The translations under genes were made by a program, and so were the position numbers. Under the pieces are notes generated by a model. That model worked only from the letters and a program-made list of their open reading frames with translations, ran no database searches and had not been told where the DNA came from. Source: Filobasidium wieringae (Eukaryota > Basidiomycota > Tremellomycetes > Filobasidiales > Filobasidiaceae). From it: DNA of 64,000 nucleotides. Positions within the stretch are counted from its first letter, which is position 1. The number at the start of each line of letters is the position of its first letter. Location of the stretch: NCBI GenBank assembly GCA_001600055.1, contig BCIV01000009.1, positions 62,001 through 126,000 of the forward strand, read 5' to 3'. This document shows positions 45,139-56,871 of the stretch, one piece after another.

Positions 45139-45385
45139 GATTGGTCTGTGTGGCCTAATAATATATCTGGCCAGACCGGACTGTCGTGTTGCTTGGTAAC
45201 TTCCTGGTAGCGTATGTAGCGGTCCGGTCATATAGGTCGCCAAACGCGCCGACGCATAAGTCAAGACATGTGGATAACATCCACTCTCTACCCCCTAAGC
45301 CTGTTCCATATGTCAACGAACAGCAGCCTGCCTCCGTCGTAGTCCAAGTTCTGTCCATCGCATCCTCATACAGACATCTTTCATT

Positions 45386-46943
45386 ATGTCCGAAGTTACA
45401 GACGTTGAGATAATCCAAACAGGGCAGCAACGACTCCATCGACCGAGTACCAAGAAGCAGTCGAAAAGCAAATCACTCGCACAAAAACGCAAGTTTGGGC
45501 CAGACCATCTTCCCTTCAAGTGGTCTGGAGACCTGCCAGGACCTATACTTGACTCTATCATAGATTACCTTGACGAGGGTATCGCATATAACCACAGCCA
45601 GTGCCCACCGGGATGCAAGCTACCACACGATCCTGAACCCTGCTTCAAACTTCTTGAAAATGCGTCCCTCGTATCGAGAGCTTTCCGAGAGAACATCTTT
45701 AGACGTAAGGTGGTGAAAAGTGTGACACTTGCTGGACCGGCTCAGGTCAAATGGGTAGAGGAGAGAGTCTCGATGCAGATGAGGAAATACATAAGGTATG
45801 CATGCCCTTTCGTTGATCTAAGGCGGCCCCATAAGCTGACCTGGCGTTGGACGGCGTACAGAGAGGTGGTTCTCGCATACCCCGAGGAACCCATTCATGA
45901 CGACATGAAATGGTCCGAACAGATCGCCCAATTCATGTACACGCTACCCAATGTCGAACAAATTCACGACGATGATATGTTCCTATGTCGATGGGCCATC
46001 CCCCCTATGATGCTGGTCAAGACGCTCGCCGTACCCCTTCCACCTGAAAATATGAGAGTCATCCCCGTCAATTGCCCAAATGTCAGGGAGCTCGAATTCC
46101 AGTTGATCAGAGATGGGAGCGTTCCCAGAGAAGTCGAAATCCCGGTCTTGCCCCAAAAGCTAAAGGACACTGTCGCGCATATGTTCCAGGATGCTCTAAA
46201 GGAAGTCTATTTGCCAATTCCTGGTTGCTTGCATAAGGACAGTATACCTTATCCAACAGATGTCCGGGTTCCTGATCTACTTGGTGATACGTTCCCGGAA
46301 TTGGAGAAACTCAGTCTATCGGCCAGCTATATGGAGCCCGGAACCATTATGTTCGATGGTTGTCAGTCCAACCCAGTTTGGGTAAGTCTCCGTTCCTGTC
46401 GGTCAAGGAAATCGGCTTACTAAACGAGACTGATCTTTGTAGGACACCTACCTGGGCTGGTTGACCAAGACTCGAGCTACGTTCAAGCACTTGCACTTCG
46501 ATCTGATGTGGCATCCCTCTTTGATGGCAAATGGCGGTGCTGTCAACGGTCTGACGCTGGCGATGGTCGTCGAGAGCTACGGAATGCAGTTTCCCTGGGT
46601 TGCCGAATACAAGAAAAGTCTCGAACCTTCTTCTCCTAAATCAGCACAGCCGATTAGCACCTTTTCTCCTTCCCAAGACAAGGATCGAGTGGCTTATTGC
46701 AATCGGTTATTTAAGAAATTCCCTCTGCTTGAAAGTGTCAAAATCACTGTTTCAACCCCGCTTGGAGCTGACGGGCCTCAGGTTCCGCTATCATACTTCA
46801 CATCGATTCGAAAACCTAACGGGCATTCCGAAACCACGGACCGGTTCTACCTTTCCCATGGGTATGAGCTGCTTCAGAGTGTTCAGCAAGATATGCAAAG
46901 GAGGGCAAGGATGATGATGCAGCAACAGCAGCAACAACGATAA
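45386..46943 (+). CDS. F-box-like protein, function unknown
   Basis: Two exons (intron 46382-46442) encode about 500 residues. The N-terminus is basic (STKKQSKSKSLAQKRK). An F-box-like motif follows: DLPGPILDSIIDYLDEGIAY ... CFKLLENASLVSRAFREN, with the Leu-Pro start and the Leu-Val-Cys/Ser-Arg-x-Phe end typical of basidiomycete F-box proteins. The rest has leucine-rich-repeat-like spacing (VKTLAVPLPP, NVRELEFQLI, ELEKLSLSAS, TFKHLHFDLM), as in proteins where an LRR recruits the substrate to an SCF ubiquitin ligase. A glutamine run (MMQQQQQQR) closes the protein. The HSQCPPGCKLPHDPEPC loop inside the F-box is unusual. Substrate unknown. It is divergent from ARMT1. Confidence 0.75.
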
Positions 46944-47332
46944 AACGATATTTACGACTCTCCTCATCCGACCCACGATATCCAACTTGCAATCGCTAAA
47001 CATTTAGAGCGATAATATATCTTTACGACGACACGACAAGACCGCAAACAAATGGAAGGAATAGATACAATACAAAATGAGGAAAGGTGGATTCGTGTTG
47101 CTACTACTATCACTACGAGACTTGTTGATGTACCAATCAAATTACGCTAATGCGATATCCTCATACAAGAGAAAACAGCGAAGAGACCGAGTGAGACGAG
47201 ATGAGAGAGAAGCTGGGGCTGAATCCCCGAGGCCGAGGTATAAGTTGATCTAGAGATGAGATGAGACGAGACGGCGAGAACAGCTGTCGGACAGCAAGGG
47301 TTGTATGACAAGATTGACCGGTTTCAATCCTT
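46944..47332. other. Intergenic between convergent genes
   Basis: The 389 bp carry the 3' ends of the F-box-like gene and UBC8. A purine-rich GATGAGA-like stretch lies at about 47190-47280. No gene is seen. Confidence 0.4.
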
Positions 47333-48327
47333 TCAAGGTTCCATGACTCCCGTCACTTCCTCCCCATCGGTTCCCGCATCACTCATCTCGTCGCTCCCAC
47401 TCTCACTGCCCTCCTCGTCGTCATCCTCGTCCTTCCCTTCCCCGGCCTTATCTGCCAATCCGGCAGAAGCGTACCTCTTGACATAATCCTTTACTCGAGT
47501 GATGTATTGTTCAGGAGAACGCATGAGAAGAGCAGCCGCTTCTCCGTTCAGAGGATCCGAGGGGTTTGGGTAACGGAGTAATTGAGGGAGGAAGATTTCA
47601 AAGATGTTGACCAGTTCTGTGAGACCATGGGTGGCGAACGTGAGCAAAGGGGAGGAAAGAAAGGAGGGGGGAAAGGATGGATAGGACTTACCGTACATCG
47701 GTGACCAAGTCTGATTGATTACGTCTAGGCAAACTGATCCGCTCCTATATCATCAAACCAAGCGTATCCCATATCAGCTCATCTCATACTTCCCTTCGAC
47801 GGCTCAAACGAGACTCACGTTTCGTCGATATTTGGATGAAATATCCTATTCATGAATCCGATAGAAGGGCTCTTGTAAGGATACTGAGAAGGAAGTTCGA
47901 CGTGAATCTTCCAGCATCCCGATTCGAAAGGAGCTATAGAGCGGGGTTATGACGAATCAGCATCGAACGTGAGACGGAACTCCATCCCCCTCATCAAGCA
48001 AGAGGATTATGAAACTTACTCTCGCTCGGACCGTGGAACTTGACAAAGAATTCGGACATGCTGTCGTTCACCAGATTGACCTCATAATCAGACATCAACC
48101 TGTTCGGTTGGATCGTATTCCAGCGGTAAAATAAAGAGAAACAAGGTAAAGTCGTTTAGGGCTGTATCGTTGCTTAGGGCAGAGAGCGAAAGGGGACTTG
48201 CAATTTCATTACATCCGTATCAGTTCTTCTCTTGGGAGAACTGACAGTAGCCAGTTCCGTAAGGATGGGAGGTGTATCCGAATGAGTGTCGAATAAGGGT
48301 GGAACTCAGTACGACTACTTACCTCAT
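47333..48327 (-). CDS. UBC8: Ubiquitin-conjugating enzyme E2 H (UBC8/UBE2H)
   Basis: UBC8-type E2s work with the GID/CTLH E3 ligase; in yeast they drive degradation of gluconeogenic enzymes. The first coding exon is only ATGAG (48323-48327); exon 2 (48202-48240) gives [13 protein letters not shown] and ends at a GC donor, followed by a 102-nt GC-AG intron. Then come [65 protein letters not shown] (catalytic Cys), [34 protein letters not shown] long acidic Ser/Asp/Glu tail ([17 protein letters not shown]) is typical of this subfamily; TGA at 47333-47335. About 185 residues, compared with 218 in yeast. Confidence 0.93.
48100..48201 (-). other. GC-AG intron in UBC8
   Basis: On the minus strand exon 2 ends AAATT and the intron starts GCAAGT, ending AACAG before GTTGATGTC. 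The junction gives MKLLMSDYE, conserved in UBE2H, so the GC donor is well supported. GC-AG introns are a known minor class of U2 introns. Confidence 0.8.
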
Positions 48328-49403
48328 ATTTAACCGCTTGTGAACGATTGTCGCTTGGTGTGATTGAATAAGCTTTGTAGACTTGATATACTCAGATGGA
48401 ACTTGTCTGATCGGTTCTACCTTGGTATAGAAAGGCGTATCGACCTGATCCGGCTGATCGTCATGCAATCAACCAGAGGCAGATTAGCTCCCCACCCATG
48501 TAGATCTCCCTCGAAACCCCTTGTCAGACCAAGCAAAGCACGTACGATTGGTCAGAGTTGCTATTAAACTTATCTAAGTAACGTCTGAGGATGTGTTGCT
48601 GAAATGGTGTGGGATGGTGTGGGATGATGTGATAGATTTGCCTACTGCTAGTCATACAGACGCTAAGGACCGGGGATCTAGGTTGGTACCGTTATCACGT
48701 AATTTAGTACACGTCATACTTGGAAAGTACCTTGATAAGAAGGAGATGACCTTAGAGAGAGGTCCGACAAGTCATCGTGGTTACGGTTAGTGATTTCCGG
48801 TCCAGTCTTACAATGGGATGCGGATGTGTAACTTGTTTCTGATTGTCGGGAGCGTTAACTCGCATGATTTACGACATCTAGAAATGGCCGAGTGGAGAGC
48901 AACCTGGGGAAGCTTTGATCAGCAGACTGGTTATGCCCCAATGGATAATGTCGTTCTTGTATAGTCAGCGCTTAGTCGCCATCAGTCTGCGAGACATGGT
49001 GACCGAACCTTGACTATAATCCCAGAATCCTCGGATGAAACAAGGAAACGCCTCTTCCGCTTCCGACTGTCAGTTGAGTATTCTGCAGGCTGGCGCAGAG
49101 ACGTGGTGCTAACAAATATCTCGAGCCAGGCTTTCAAAGTATTCAACATAGACCTCATCGCTTGTAATTCTACGTTGTGTTTGTAGTTTGTAGCCGCACT
49201 ACAGACAACGGATGACAGTTCACCTGCGATTGACCTGAAACACTCTGGTCAATAGTGTTGAAACCAAACAGAAGCGCGCATCCTCTCGCGCTTAGGGACT
49301 TGTCTCCAGCGAAAGACTCGTGCATCATCCTCCTCATCAACCTGACCTCGTCAATCCGTCTCCCTCCCAGATAATCACTGCATATAGTATTCATCTGCCC
49401 ATC
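48328..49403. other. Intergenic: divergent promoters of UBC8 and EGD2
   Basis: The 1.08 kb lie between divergent start codons. A TGGCCGAGTGG at about 48885 resembles a tRNA A box, but no matching B box or clover-leaf follows. No gene is found. Confidence 0.45.
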
Positions 49404-50490
49404 ATGTCTATCGAAGAACTCTCCATTAACGATTCTAGCAACGTTCGCTCTTCCGTTGAGCTCAGCAAGAACGAGAAGAAGGCCAGGAAGGCGCTCGAGG
49501 GTATGGGTTTGAAGAAGGTTGAGGGAATCACCAGGGTTACTTTGAGGAGACCTCGTGGAGTGAGTAATGGGCTATATCACTTGGGCATCGAGAAGGAGTG
49601 TTGGGAAAGAGCAGGAGGAAGCGGGAGAAGTATGCGGTCCGACACGGGCCTCCAATTCTACCTCTCCCTTTCCCTCTCGATGTCCTCGACCTTGGATCAG
49701 CAACCAATGGCAACGGACAAGAAAACTGATCGTACTCTTCTATTCTTTGATTGTCCAGGTCCTCATGGTCGTAGCCAACCCCGAAGTTTACAAGTCCCCC
49801 TACACCGACTGTTACATCGTTTTCGGTGAAGCCAAGGTCCGTTTCCCTTTCCTCGTCTCTGCCTTTTTCTCATAGGCTGACTCTTTCACCCTGAAACAGC
49901 TTGAAGACAACTCCTCTGCCGCCCAGATCGCTGCTGCTCAGTCCGTTGCTGCTTCGCAACAAGCCGCTCAGGGCGCTTTGGCCGCTGGTGGGTTCGGAGA
50001 GGACCACCCCCAGACTTTAGAGGATTTGTTGAGAGAGGCTGAGGTTGGAGAGGAAGAGTGAGTCCATATCCTTCTCTTGATCGGGCGGATGAAATGGATT
50101 TTGTGCGGGAAGGAGGGGAATGAAGAGAGGGTCATTTGGGGAATCCCTTTTTCTCCTCTTTCCTCTATAAATGATCCACCTATTCCCCCTTGCGCATTCT
50201 GAAACGACTTCAAACATGTAACTGACAAGAAACCACTCCTCGAACTTCTAGGCCCGCCTCCGAGAAGCCCGCCGCATCGGGAGAAGAGCCAGATGAGAAG
50301 GACATCAAGTTGGTCATGGACCAAGCTGGTGTTGACAAGGAGAAGGCTATCAAGAGCATCAAGGAGGCTGACGGTGATCTGATCAGTGCTAGTAAGTCCC
50401 CGCTCTTGGATTCTTACAATCCCAAGAGGATGACGGCTGACTCTTGCTTTTATCGAACGCGAACCTTTAGTCGTTGCTGCTCAGGGTTAA
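49404..50490 (+). CDS. EGD2: Nascent polypeptide-associated complex subunit alpha
   Basis: NAC-alpha binds ribosomes with NAC-beta and shields emerging chains. Exon 1 starts at 49404 ([20 protein letters not shown]) and carries the NAC start [20 protein letters not shown]. Exon 2 gives [20 protein letters not shown] and VFGEAK, the core NAC fold; exon 3 [20 protein letters not shown]; the last exons hold the UBA domain ([37 protein letters not shown]). TAA is at 50488-50490. Two introns are long for this locus (about 200 and 190 nt). The length, about 190 residues, fits fungi. Confidence rests on continuous domain match. Confidence 0.95.
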
Positions 50491-50901
50491 ACTCAAAAAA
50501 GGGAAGGCAGCTTTTGATTGGATTGTTTGAATTACCCTGGTTGTGTCTGGAGGTATCATGAAGAAATCTCATTAATCAATCGAGTTGGCATAAAGTACAA
50601 CCGAGTTGTCTGTTCCTTTCTCCGTTTTCTCTTTCGTTTGCTATCGTTCAATGTTTCTCAGTGCGCCTAGATTTCGGATGGCTCGGCGTCCAGTACTGCG
50701 TTTGTAGCAGTCCGGCGAACTTACTGGTCGTGGACATTGCTTTTCACGGTTTCTGCTTATCAATCAGGAAGTCATACGAAATATTTTTGACATTGTAAAC
50801 ACGAATTTCACTTGGAATTAGATTTCTTTCTGTTGCCTTCGCCTTGTTTCTTGACTCTTATTGACCGCTAACTCTTGTATTCTCCTCCCAAACCCTCGGT
50901 C
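50491..50901. other. Intergenic: EGD2 terminator side and EMW1 promoter
   Basis: This 411-bp stretch between two plus-strand genes is T-rich on the plus strand with no ORF of note. It must contain the EMW1 promoter. Confidence 0.4.
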
Positions 50902-53867
50902 ATGGTATCGACCTCTACATCTAACTTGCAGCTCCAGCTCATCCGGCTGCAAGAGCCAAGTCAAACCGGTTCCTCTATAGCGCACGATCTAGCCACGAAA
51001 GTCGTCAATGCGGATTACAGGTCGGTCTTGTTCTCCGACTACGCTCGGGGAATTTTCAGCTCTCCATCGAATTTGGGAGTAGGAGATCTCTGGGAAGTAC
51101 TCGGATGGAGTGAAGAAAAGGAATCCGCGACGGGGTCGGTGCGGGAGGAGAAGGATGGTTCGCTCTGCAGGTTGATTGTCGGGATTGCCTGTCTTCACGC
51201 TTTCGTGCAGCTCAATTGGACCGGTCCCAAGCTTGATTTCACCGTTAGGGAGTTATTCCCTTCCGCCCCTTCATCTTCCACCTCGTCGGTTGTGTCAACA
51301 GCAGAAGGGAAAGATTTGGATATCGAACTCCACAACGCTACGATACCCTTGCTAGCATCAGATGGAGAACCAGCTTATCACTTGGCTCAACAACCTACCC
51401 TCTTACTCCTTGCTCTGCGGATATTTGAAGAATTAGAGGAAGAAGGTGCGGTACAAACCATACCTTGGTGGATTTTACGAGCGGGTCTAGTTCACCGAGC
51501 ATTGCTGGATGAACCCGTCTCTTTCCCGCCCAATCTATTCAAACAGCTGGATCAATTACTCGCTCCCTCCTCTTCCCTTGCCGCACAACTGGGACCGGAT
51601 GATCGTGCTTCCTTACAGACGGAACTCGGTCTAGCTTATCACCTGCTGGGATCGGATAAGCAAGCGTCTGAACGGTTTTTGAACGCTGCGAAAGAATCGG
51701 GACTAGAATGGGCCCTTACCGGAGCGTTGGGAAAGAGGACCAAATTTCAGGTCAAGGAACTCAGTCAATTGGTACTTGTCGCTCGAAGTCGTCCTGAGAA
51801 GGAAGAAGTAGCTGGCACCGAGAAGGAGGAAAAGGAGATCGTACTGGATGAGGAGGGAAAGGTTCCCAATCTGAAACTCCCTGGGATGCCCGAGACTTTG
51901 GCATTGAACGATGATACTTTGCTAGAACAGACTCAGTTCACGTCCTCTTCCCTTGGTTATGGCGGTGTGACTACCGAAGATTTGGCCCCTATCAAGGCTC
52001 CTACTGCCTTACCGCCTAGGTTAAGAGATTTGAATCCTCAGGAACAACCCTCCCTTGACCCTCTGGATCAGTCGTTGTTGATCGACATGTGTCTGGCACA
52101 GCATAATAATACGCCCGAAAACGGATTGACCGCTTCCCAAATGGCACCCTTCCTCGCCCGAGTTCTTACTCATCCCAACAACTGGTCTGTACACACTACG
52201 GCTCTCCTCTTACGAGCGAGATTAGAGAGCAAGCGAAGCAGGACGATAGAAAGGTCTGCCCTTCAGCTTCAAGCTTTGGTCGACCAGATGCCGACCGCAG
52301 ATTCCGAGCCAAAAGAGAGGTTGAGGTATTTCCATCAGCTACCTCTCATCAGTAAATGGGAGATGGAGAGGGAATTGGCCGTTAGGTTCTTGGGGATGGG
52401 GGTGGTCCGTACCGCGTTGGAAATATTCGAGAGATTGGAGATGTGGGAGGAAGCTGTTAGATGTTACCACTCCATGGAAGACACCGACAAGGCCGTAAGG
52501 GTCGTCAGGGATTTATTGGAGGGGAAAAAGGCGGAACCGGATATCATCCAGCGACGAGAAAAGGTCAAGGTCTCAGAGGAGGAGGAAGGAAAGAAGGAGA
52601 CGAAGAGGATTAAGATCGATAATACGAGAGAGGCTAAATTGTGGTGTCTTCTTGGAGACCTCCTTCCTGACCAAGCGGAAGAATATTATAAAAAAGCTTG
52701 GGAGGTATCGAAAGGGACTTCTTCGCGGTCTCAACGATCTTTAGGAGGTATTTACCTCTCAAAAGACAGGTTCGCAGAGGCCATTCCTAAATTTCAAGCT
52801 GCCCTCAAGATCAACCCGCTGTACGCTAGGACCTGGTTCTCGTTGGGTTGCTGTCTCTTGCGTGAGGAACGGTTGGAGGAGGCTAGAGACGCTTTCAGTC
52901 GAAATGTGGCTGTCGAGGAGGACGATGCAGAGGCCTGGAACAATCTAGCAGCGGTCTATCTTCGATTGACGCGGGAGATGGGAAGTGTAAAGGCTGATGA
53001 CGGAGAGGTCAGAATAGTAGTTCAATGTCTAGCTGGAAACCCCGCTGATGTGATTGTCTACTACAGGAACAAAGTATCCCATTCACCAACAAACAGCTCG
53101 CTTTCAAAGCTTTGCAACAGGGTCTGAAGTATGCTCGTGATAATTCGAAAATGTGGCAAAATTATATGATTGTCGCGATCGACGTCGGTCAACTTGCTGA
53201 AGCCGCTCGTGCCCTCAGTCGAGTGGTAGAGTCAAAGAACGGCAAACCAAATGAGAGTTTGATTGATCTCGCTGTTCTTTCCAAACTGGTGGACGCCGTC
53301 ACTCGAGAGGATTGGAATGGCGGGGCGGGCAATCGAGCTCCAGATCAGCCTATCACATCAAATGAGGGGATGGGTCTTCTGCCGATCGTTGATAGGCTGT
53401 TCAATGTCGTCATTCTGCCTCGAGTCTCTGACTCTCCCCGAATTTACGCCATTCAGGCCAAACTCTTCCGTTGGAAGGAAGACTGGGCGGGTGCTCTAGA
53501 CTGCTACATGAAGGCATACAGAGCTGGTATCGCTACCGATGTAACGGTCGAGCGAGAGTTGGCCAGATTCAATGACGCAGTGGAGGATGTCGAGGAACTG
53601 GTTGACGTCATGCGATTGTTGGGACCTCGAGCTAAAGCTCAAGAGGAGGCGCAGGGTTTGGAGAAAGGAAAGGCAAAGTGGACTGACTGGAAATTCCAGG
53701 CTAGAACGTTGGTGAGGACGTTCCAGGGCAGAACGAAAGAAAGGTTGGTCGTATCCCGCTATATCTGGTTACCAAATTGTGTTGACTTGTGTTGATCTAC
53801 CAGTTTCGGTGATGAGCCCGCGTTCGAACGACTAAAAGATGTCATTGCGGAATTGCGTAGCAGCTAG
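50902..53867 (+). CDS. EMW1: TPR protein of the TTC27/Emw1 family
   Basis: Yeast Emw1 (essential for maintenance of the cell wall) and human TTC27 are essential TPR proteins whose exact job is unclear. The ATG at 50902 begins MVSTSTSNLQLQLIRLQEPS; the open frame extends further up only through a TTG. A long first exon covers the N-terminal helical region (LIVGIACLHAFVQLNWTGPK, LLIDMCLAQHNNTPENGL) and the first TPRs (LGDLLPDQAEEYYKKAWEVS, GGIYLSKDRFAEAIPKFQAA, PLYARTWFSLGCCLLREERL, DAEAWNNLAAVYLRL). Exon 2 continues QSIPFTNKQLAFKALQQGLK, NSKMWQNYMIVAIDVGQLAE; the final exon reads SFGDEPAFERLKDVIAELRSS split from it, TAG at 53865-53867. About 940 residues. TPR and C-terminal order match TTC27. 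Confidence 0.88.
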
Positions 53868-55101
53868 TCCATTATCGCGTGTGTAACTTTACAGTTGTAA
53901 CCTGAAAACATCGTATGCTATATTCGAGCCATACCACGAATGTCTTTCGAGTGGCACACCAGACATCTCTGCCATTGTGATACGGTTAATTGGTCGGCAT
54001 GCACTCGTGTCTAGCAATTTTCTCGTTATGTTTGCCTCGTCGGAATTAAGTGAAGTGAAGGCGTTTTCCAGACTCTACATGACAGGTCGTATGATGGTAT
54101 TACATTGACAAGGGCATAGCACGCAGCATTGCGCGACAGGCGAATACGGGATAGACAAAACACTCATCGAATACAATGACTTTATACAGCTTCAACCTCC
54201 GTGGCCTCGTTGTATCTCGCATGATCTCCGGAAAAGACAATGCCATTGGAATCGCGCGAATTCCAGGTGTCAGACAAAGCTCAATCAATTAATAGTCTCA
54301 GAGTCGCCGGATGACTGTTCGAACTTGTATCCGCCATCAGGAAGTATTACCTGTGCTTTCTTTTATCCACAAGGTCTCGACGTCGCCACATGTCATGTTC
54401 TATATCATCCCTAGCCTGCTGAGTCGTGAGAGGTCTACATGTGGGAGCGCGCGCTCTGCAGCTCTACGGATCATCTGCTCACTGATAGAACCCTGTTCCA
54501 TTCAACTCTGACCATCGGTGCCTTGTTCTTGCACTTTATGATCCATACTACCGATGAGCAGGACATCGTTCCTGGAGCTCAGGAGAGAGCTTGGGCAAGA
54601 GGGTGGAATGCACGGAAACTTCCAGGGCGACCCTCTTTAGGGAGATCCGGTAAGGGACACGTCCAGCTTGAGCTTTACGTGCATGTGATACAAGCAAGCG
54701 CTTTGGACGACAGACTTCATGGAGCAATTCATTATGTCAGGCAAGCTGCGTGTTTGAAGACGGAAGCGTTGTTAGACTCTCTGGTATAGAGTATATCAGC
54801 TTCACAAAATGAGAATCGGTGATGTTGACAGCGTAGTACAGTGGTGGTTGTACCGAGCTGTTAGTTGGATGGTTTCCAGGCACTCAGGGTCCTGAGTTCG
54901 GCCCTCCAACGGGGCAGTATCTTTTTGCCTCGGATTGCTCAACGTTACGAATCATTTACGTTCAACCTCCACGAGCCACGAGGGATAGGCACTGACTGGA
55001 AGCGTACACATTGTCGAGTGTAGAAGATTGCGATGAAGAGTAATGTGATAACAATAGCATTGAATGGGCTCGGAATACAACACGCGAACGAGTGAAGAAA
55101 C
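53868..55101. other. Intergenic region without recognised genes
   Basis: In 1.2 kb after EMW1 the longest ATG-started ORF is 116 codons (54439-54789, plus). It shows no known domain and its codon use is not distinctive. Nothing else is recognised. Confidence 0.4.
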
Positions 55102-55515
55102 ATGTCGGTCCTTCCCAACCCCACTCCCTTTCCTTCTCTCCCATCTCCTCGAACCCCTACCCTCAACCTCGATACCGTCCGACCGAATCGACCTTCATAT
55201 CGCACAACAGCCAGCTCAAGATCTTTCGATCGAGCCGTCCGTCTGAAGCCCGAAAGCTCCGGATCGAAAGGTCCCCCCTCTAGAGGTTCTCAGGTCCGGG
55301 CGACGCAGTATCAAAGTCTATACGAGAATAAAGTCAGAGTACGAAGGGAAGGAAAGTGTGGGATCATTTGCGGGAATTATGAATTCAAAAGGGTACCGGG
55401 AAGGACGAAACCCCGCCCCCCTTCTTTGAGGGGGGAAGGGAACTTTGGTCTCGCAGACGGGAACGCGAACTTTGTCATCGAGAGTAGAGCGAAGCTCGAA
55501 CTTTTGTGTCCCTGA
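55102..55515 (+). CDS. Hypothetical ORF of 137 codons
   Basis: The frame starts at an ATG in a reasonable context (GAAACATGTCGG) and encodes a Pro/Ser/Arg-rich, basic protein (PRTPTLNLDTVRPNRPSYRT) ending NANFVIESRAKLELLCP. It has no membrane segment or recognised domain, and its last part overlaps a proposed minus-strand small gene. It could be a chance ORF. Confidence 0.3.
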   Translation: MSVLPNPTPFPSLPSPRTPTLNLDTVRPNRPSYRTTASSRSFDRAVRLKPESSGSKGPPSRGSQVRATQYQSLYENKVRVRREGKCGIICGNYEFKRVPGRTKPRPPSLRGEGNFGLADGNANFVIESRAKLELLCP

Positions 55516-55776
55516 GGAGAGTCAAGAGATCCGGGTCAGTCAATCGATCACATGGGGCAAAGTATAGGGATGGATACTTACGCTTTTAGATTGTTAAGAA
55601 GAAAAGGAGGAAAAGGGATGTTGCTAATGGTTGAGAGGTTGATCAGATTTCTATCAAGTACTCGTCCGTCAGACTGGGCGGATGCAAGATTCGAAAGGTA
55701 AACTTCATCCAAAAGCGCAGCGCGCTTAGGCGTGGTTCCTAGCAAATTCGACCGCCTCACGTGATTCCATCTTCAT
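55475..55776 (-). CDS. Putative small spliced gene, function unknown
   Basis: On the minus strand an open stretch reads YLSNLASAQSDGRVLDRNLI and NLSTISNIPFPPFLLNNLK, followed by a strong donor (GTAAGTATCC), a TTGACTGAC branch-like stretch and a CTCAG acceptor. The next exon gives ADTKVRASLYSR and TGA at 55475-55477. Upstream an ATG at 55776 or 55770 opens MKMESR, but the join to the main frame needs another intron with a weak donor (CGTGAGG). No family recognised; about 65 residues. Confidence 0.3.
55757..55764. promoter_or_regulatory. TCACGTGA palindrome
   Basis: Exact copy at the 5' end of the proposed small minus-strand gene; it may be promoter or coding depending on the gene model. Confidence 0.35.
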
Positions 55777-56871
55777 GTCCGTTTCCTCTCGCTTAGCATT
55801 TTTTTGTCGCCTGACAGGCAAGAACTAACGCGACATGTCCGCACACGCTTCTCGCTCAGGATCGTATATAACCTCGACCGATTCATCCTCTTCAATGACT
55901 CTTTCACTGACTCCTTTTTCTTCATGATCATACGTGAGTACTCTCTCTACCCCCATACCTCCCCCCTCTCTCTTGACCGCTGACCTCTCGCTTTTTCCTC
56001 ACCGCTACAGTCTGCAGGATTTATTTCTAGCAGCTAACTGATCCTCGCTAGTTCACACTAGCCACAAAAGCTTCAACCCAGTTGATGACATAAACCTTCG
56101 TCGTCCAACCTACACGGAGTTCCAACTACCCCTCTCGGTCGCCCCCTTCGCTTGACTCTCATCGTCCTGTCCCTATCGTTAACACCGCCTCGGCGGTTGA
56201 TTGTGGACGGCGCAAGTTTGATACCGGTCTTCCCTTCTGGGTGCCGGGGTCGAGCGGTGAGACTAGAAGAGGAATCAACGAACGAGTGTCGATGAAGTTG
56301 GCGGGAAAAAAGTCGTCTGCGAACCTTGTCGTAGTGGCGGGATCGTAGACTCGTACTCTTTTCTCGTGGGCGTTACGAAGCGAGTCTGATGGGTCCTTCA
56401 AATTTGCTGTCTTTTGGTCGCATTGTTAGAAGGCTTTTTTGAAGTTCTGTTTGTATGGTCGTGTTGATCAACAAAAATAGCGATTTCCTCAAACCATCAG
56501 TCCATGTTTCGTCGATCAAACCATCATTCCAAGCGTTCTTGACAGTAATAACCACCAGCGGACGAGCGTGTCTTATCGTGGTCGTCCGTGCCATATGCTT
56601 CCTCTTCAAACATGCAATGCAGATGCTGTCATGAGAGAAAGAGTAAGAAACCGTAGAACCCCTGGTGTCACTGCTATGACATTCTCGATCACACGCAATG
56701 GACGAGCGGCGAAACCCCTCATCAACGGACAGCCTACTTGTGCAGAGGTGATGACATGGGCATATGGGAACAATCAAGCAAAAGACAAGGTGGGGAGCGT
56801 AATTGTGATGCATAATACAGTAACGCCTACTTCATAGCCGTGTAACTGTCAAATCTGACCAAGTCACACAG
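55777..56871. other. Unresolved intergenic region with a TATA-like element and splice signals
   Basis: A TATATAA stands at 55866 with several good splice signals after it: donor CGTGAGTAC near 55940, acceptor CTACAG near 56010 and acceptor CACTAG near 56070. Frames after splicing are short, so a spliced noncoding RNA is possible. On the minus strand a 146-codon ATG-started ORF (56373-56813) overlaps an opposite ORF; neither has a known motif. Confidence 0.35.

Noticed and set aside
42899..48327. ARMT1, F-box-like protein and UBC8 as a functional damage-control/ubiquitin module.
   Set aside because: Adjacency alone is weak evidence in a dense genome, and orientation and spacing show no shared promoter beyond the ordinary ARMT1/F-box divergence.
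48870..48960. TGGCCGAGTGG resembling a tRNA-Leu/Ser A box.
   Set aside because: No B box follows at tRNA distance and no clover-leaf is visible.
56373..56813. A 146-codon minus-strand ORF.
   Set aside because: It has no known motif, overlaps an opposite ORF of similar quality and lacks splice or promoter support. Kept only as part of the unresolved region.
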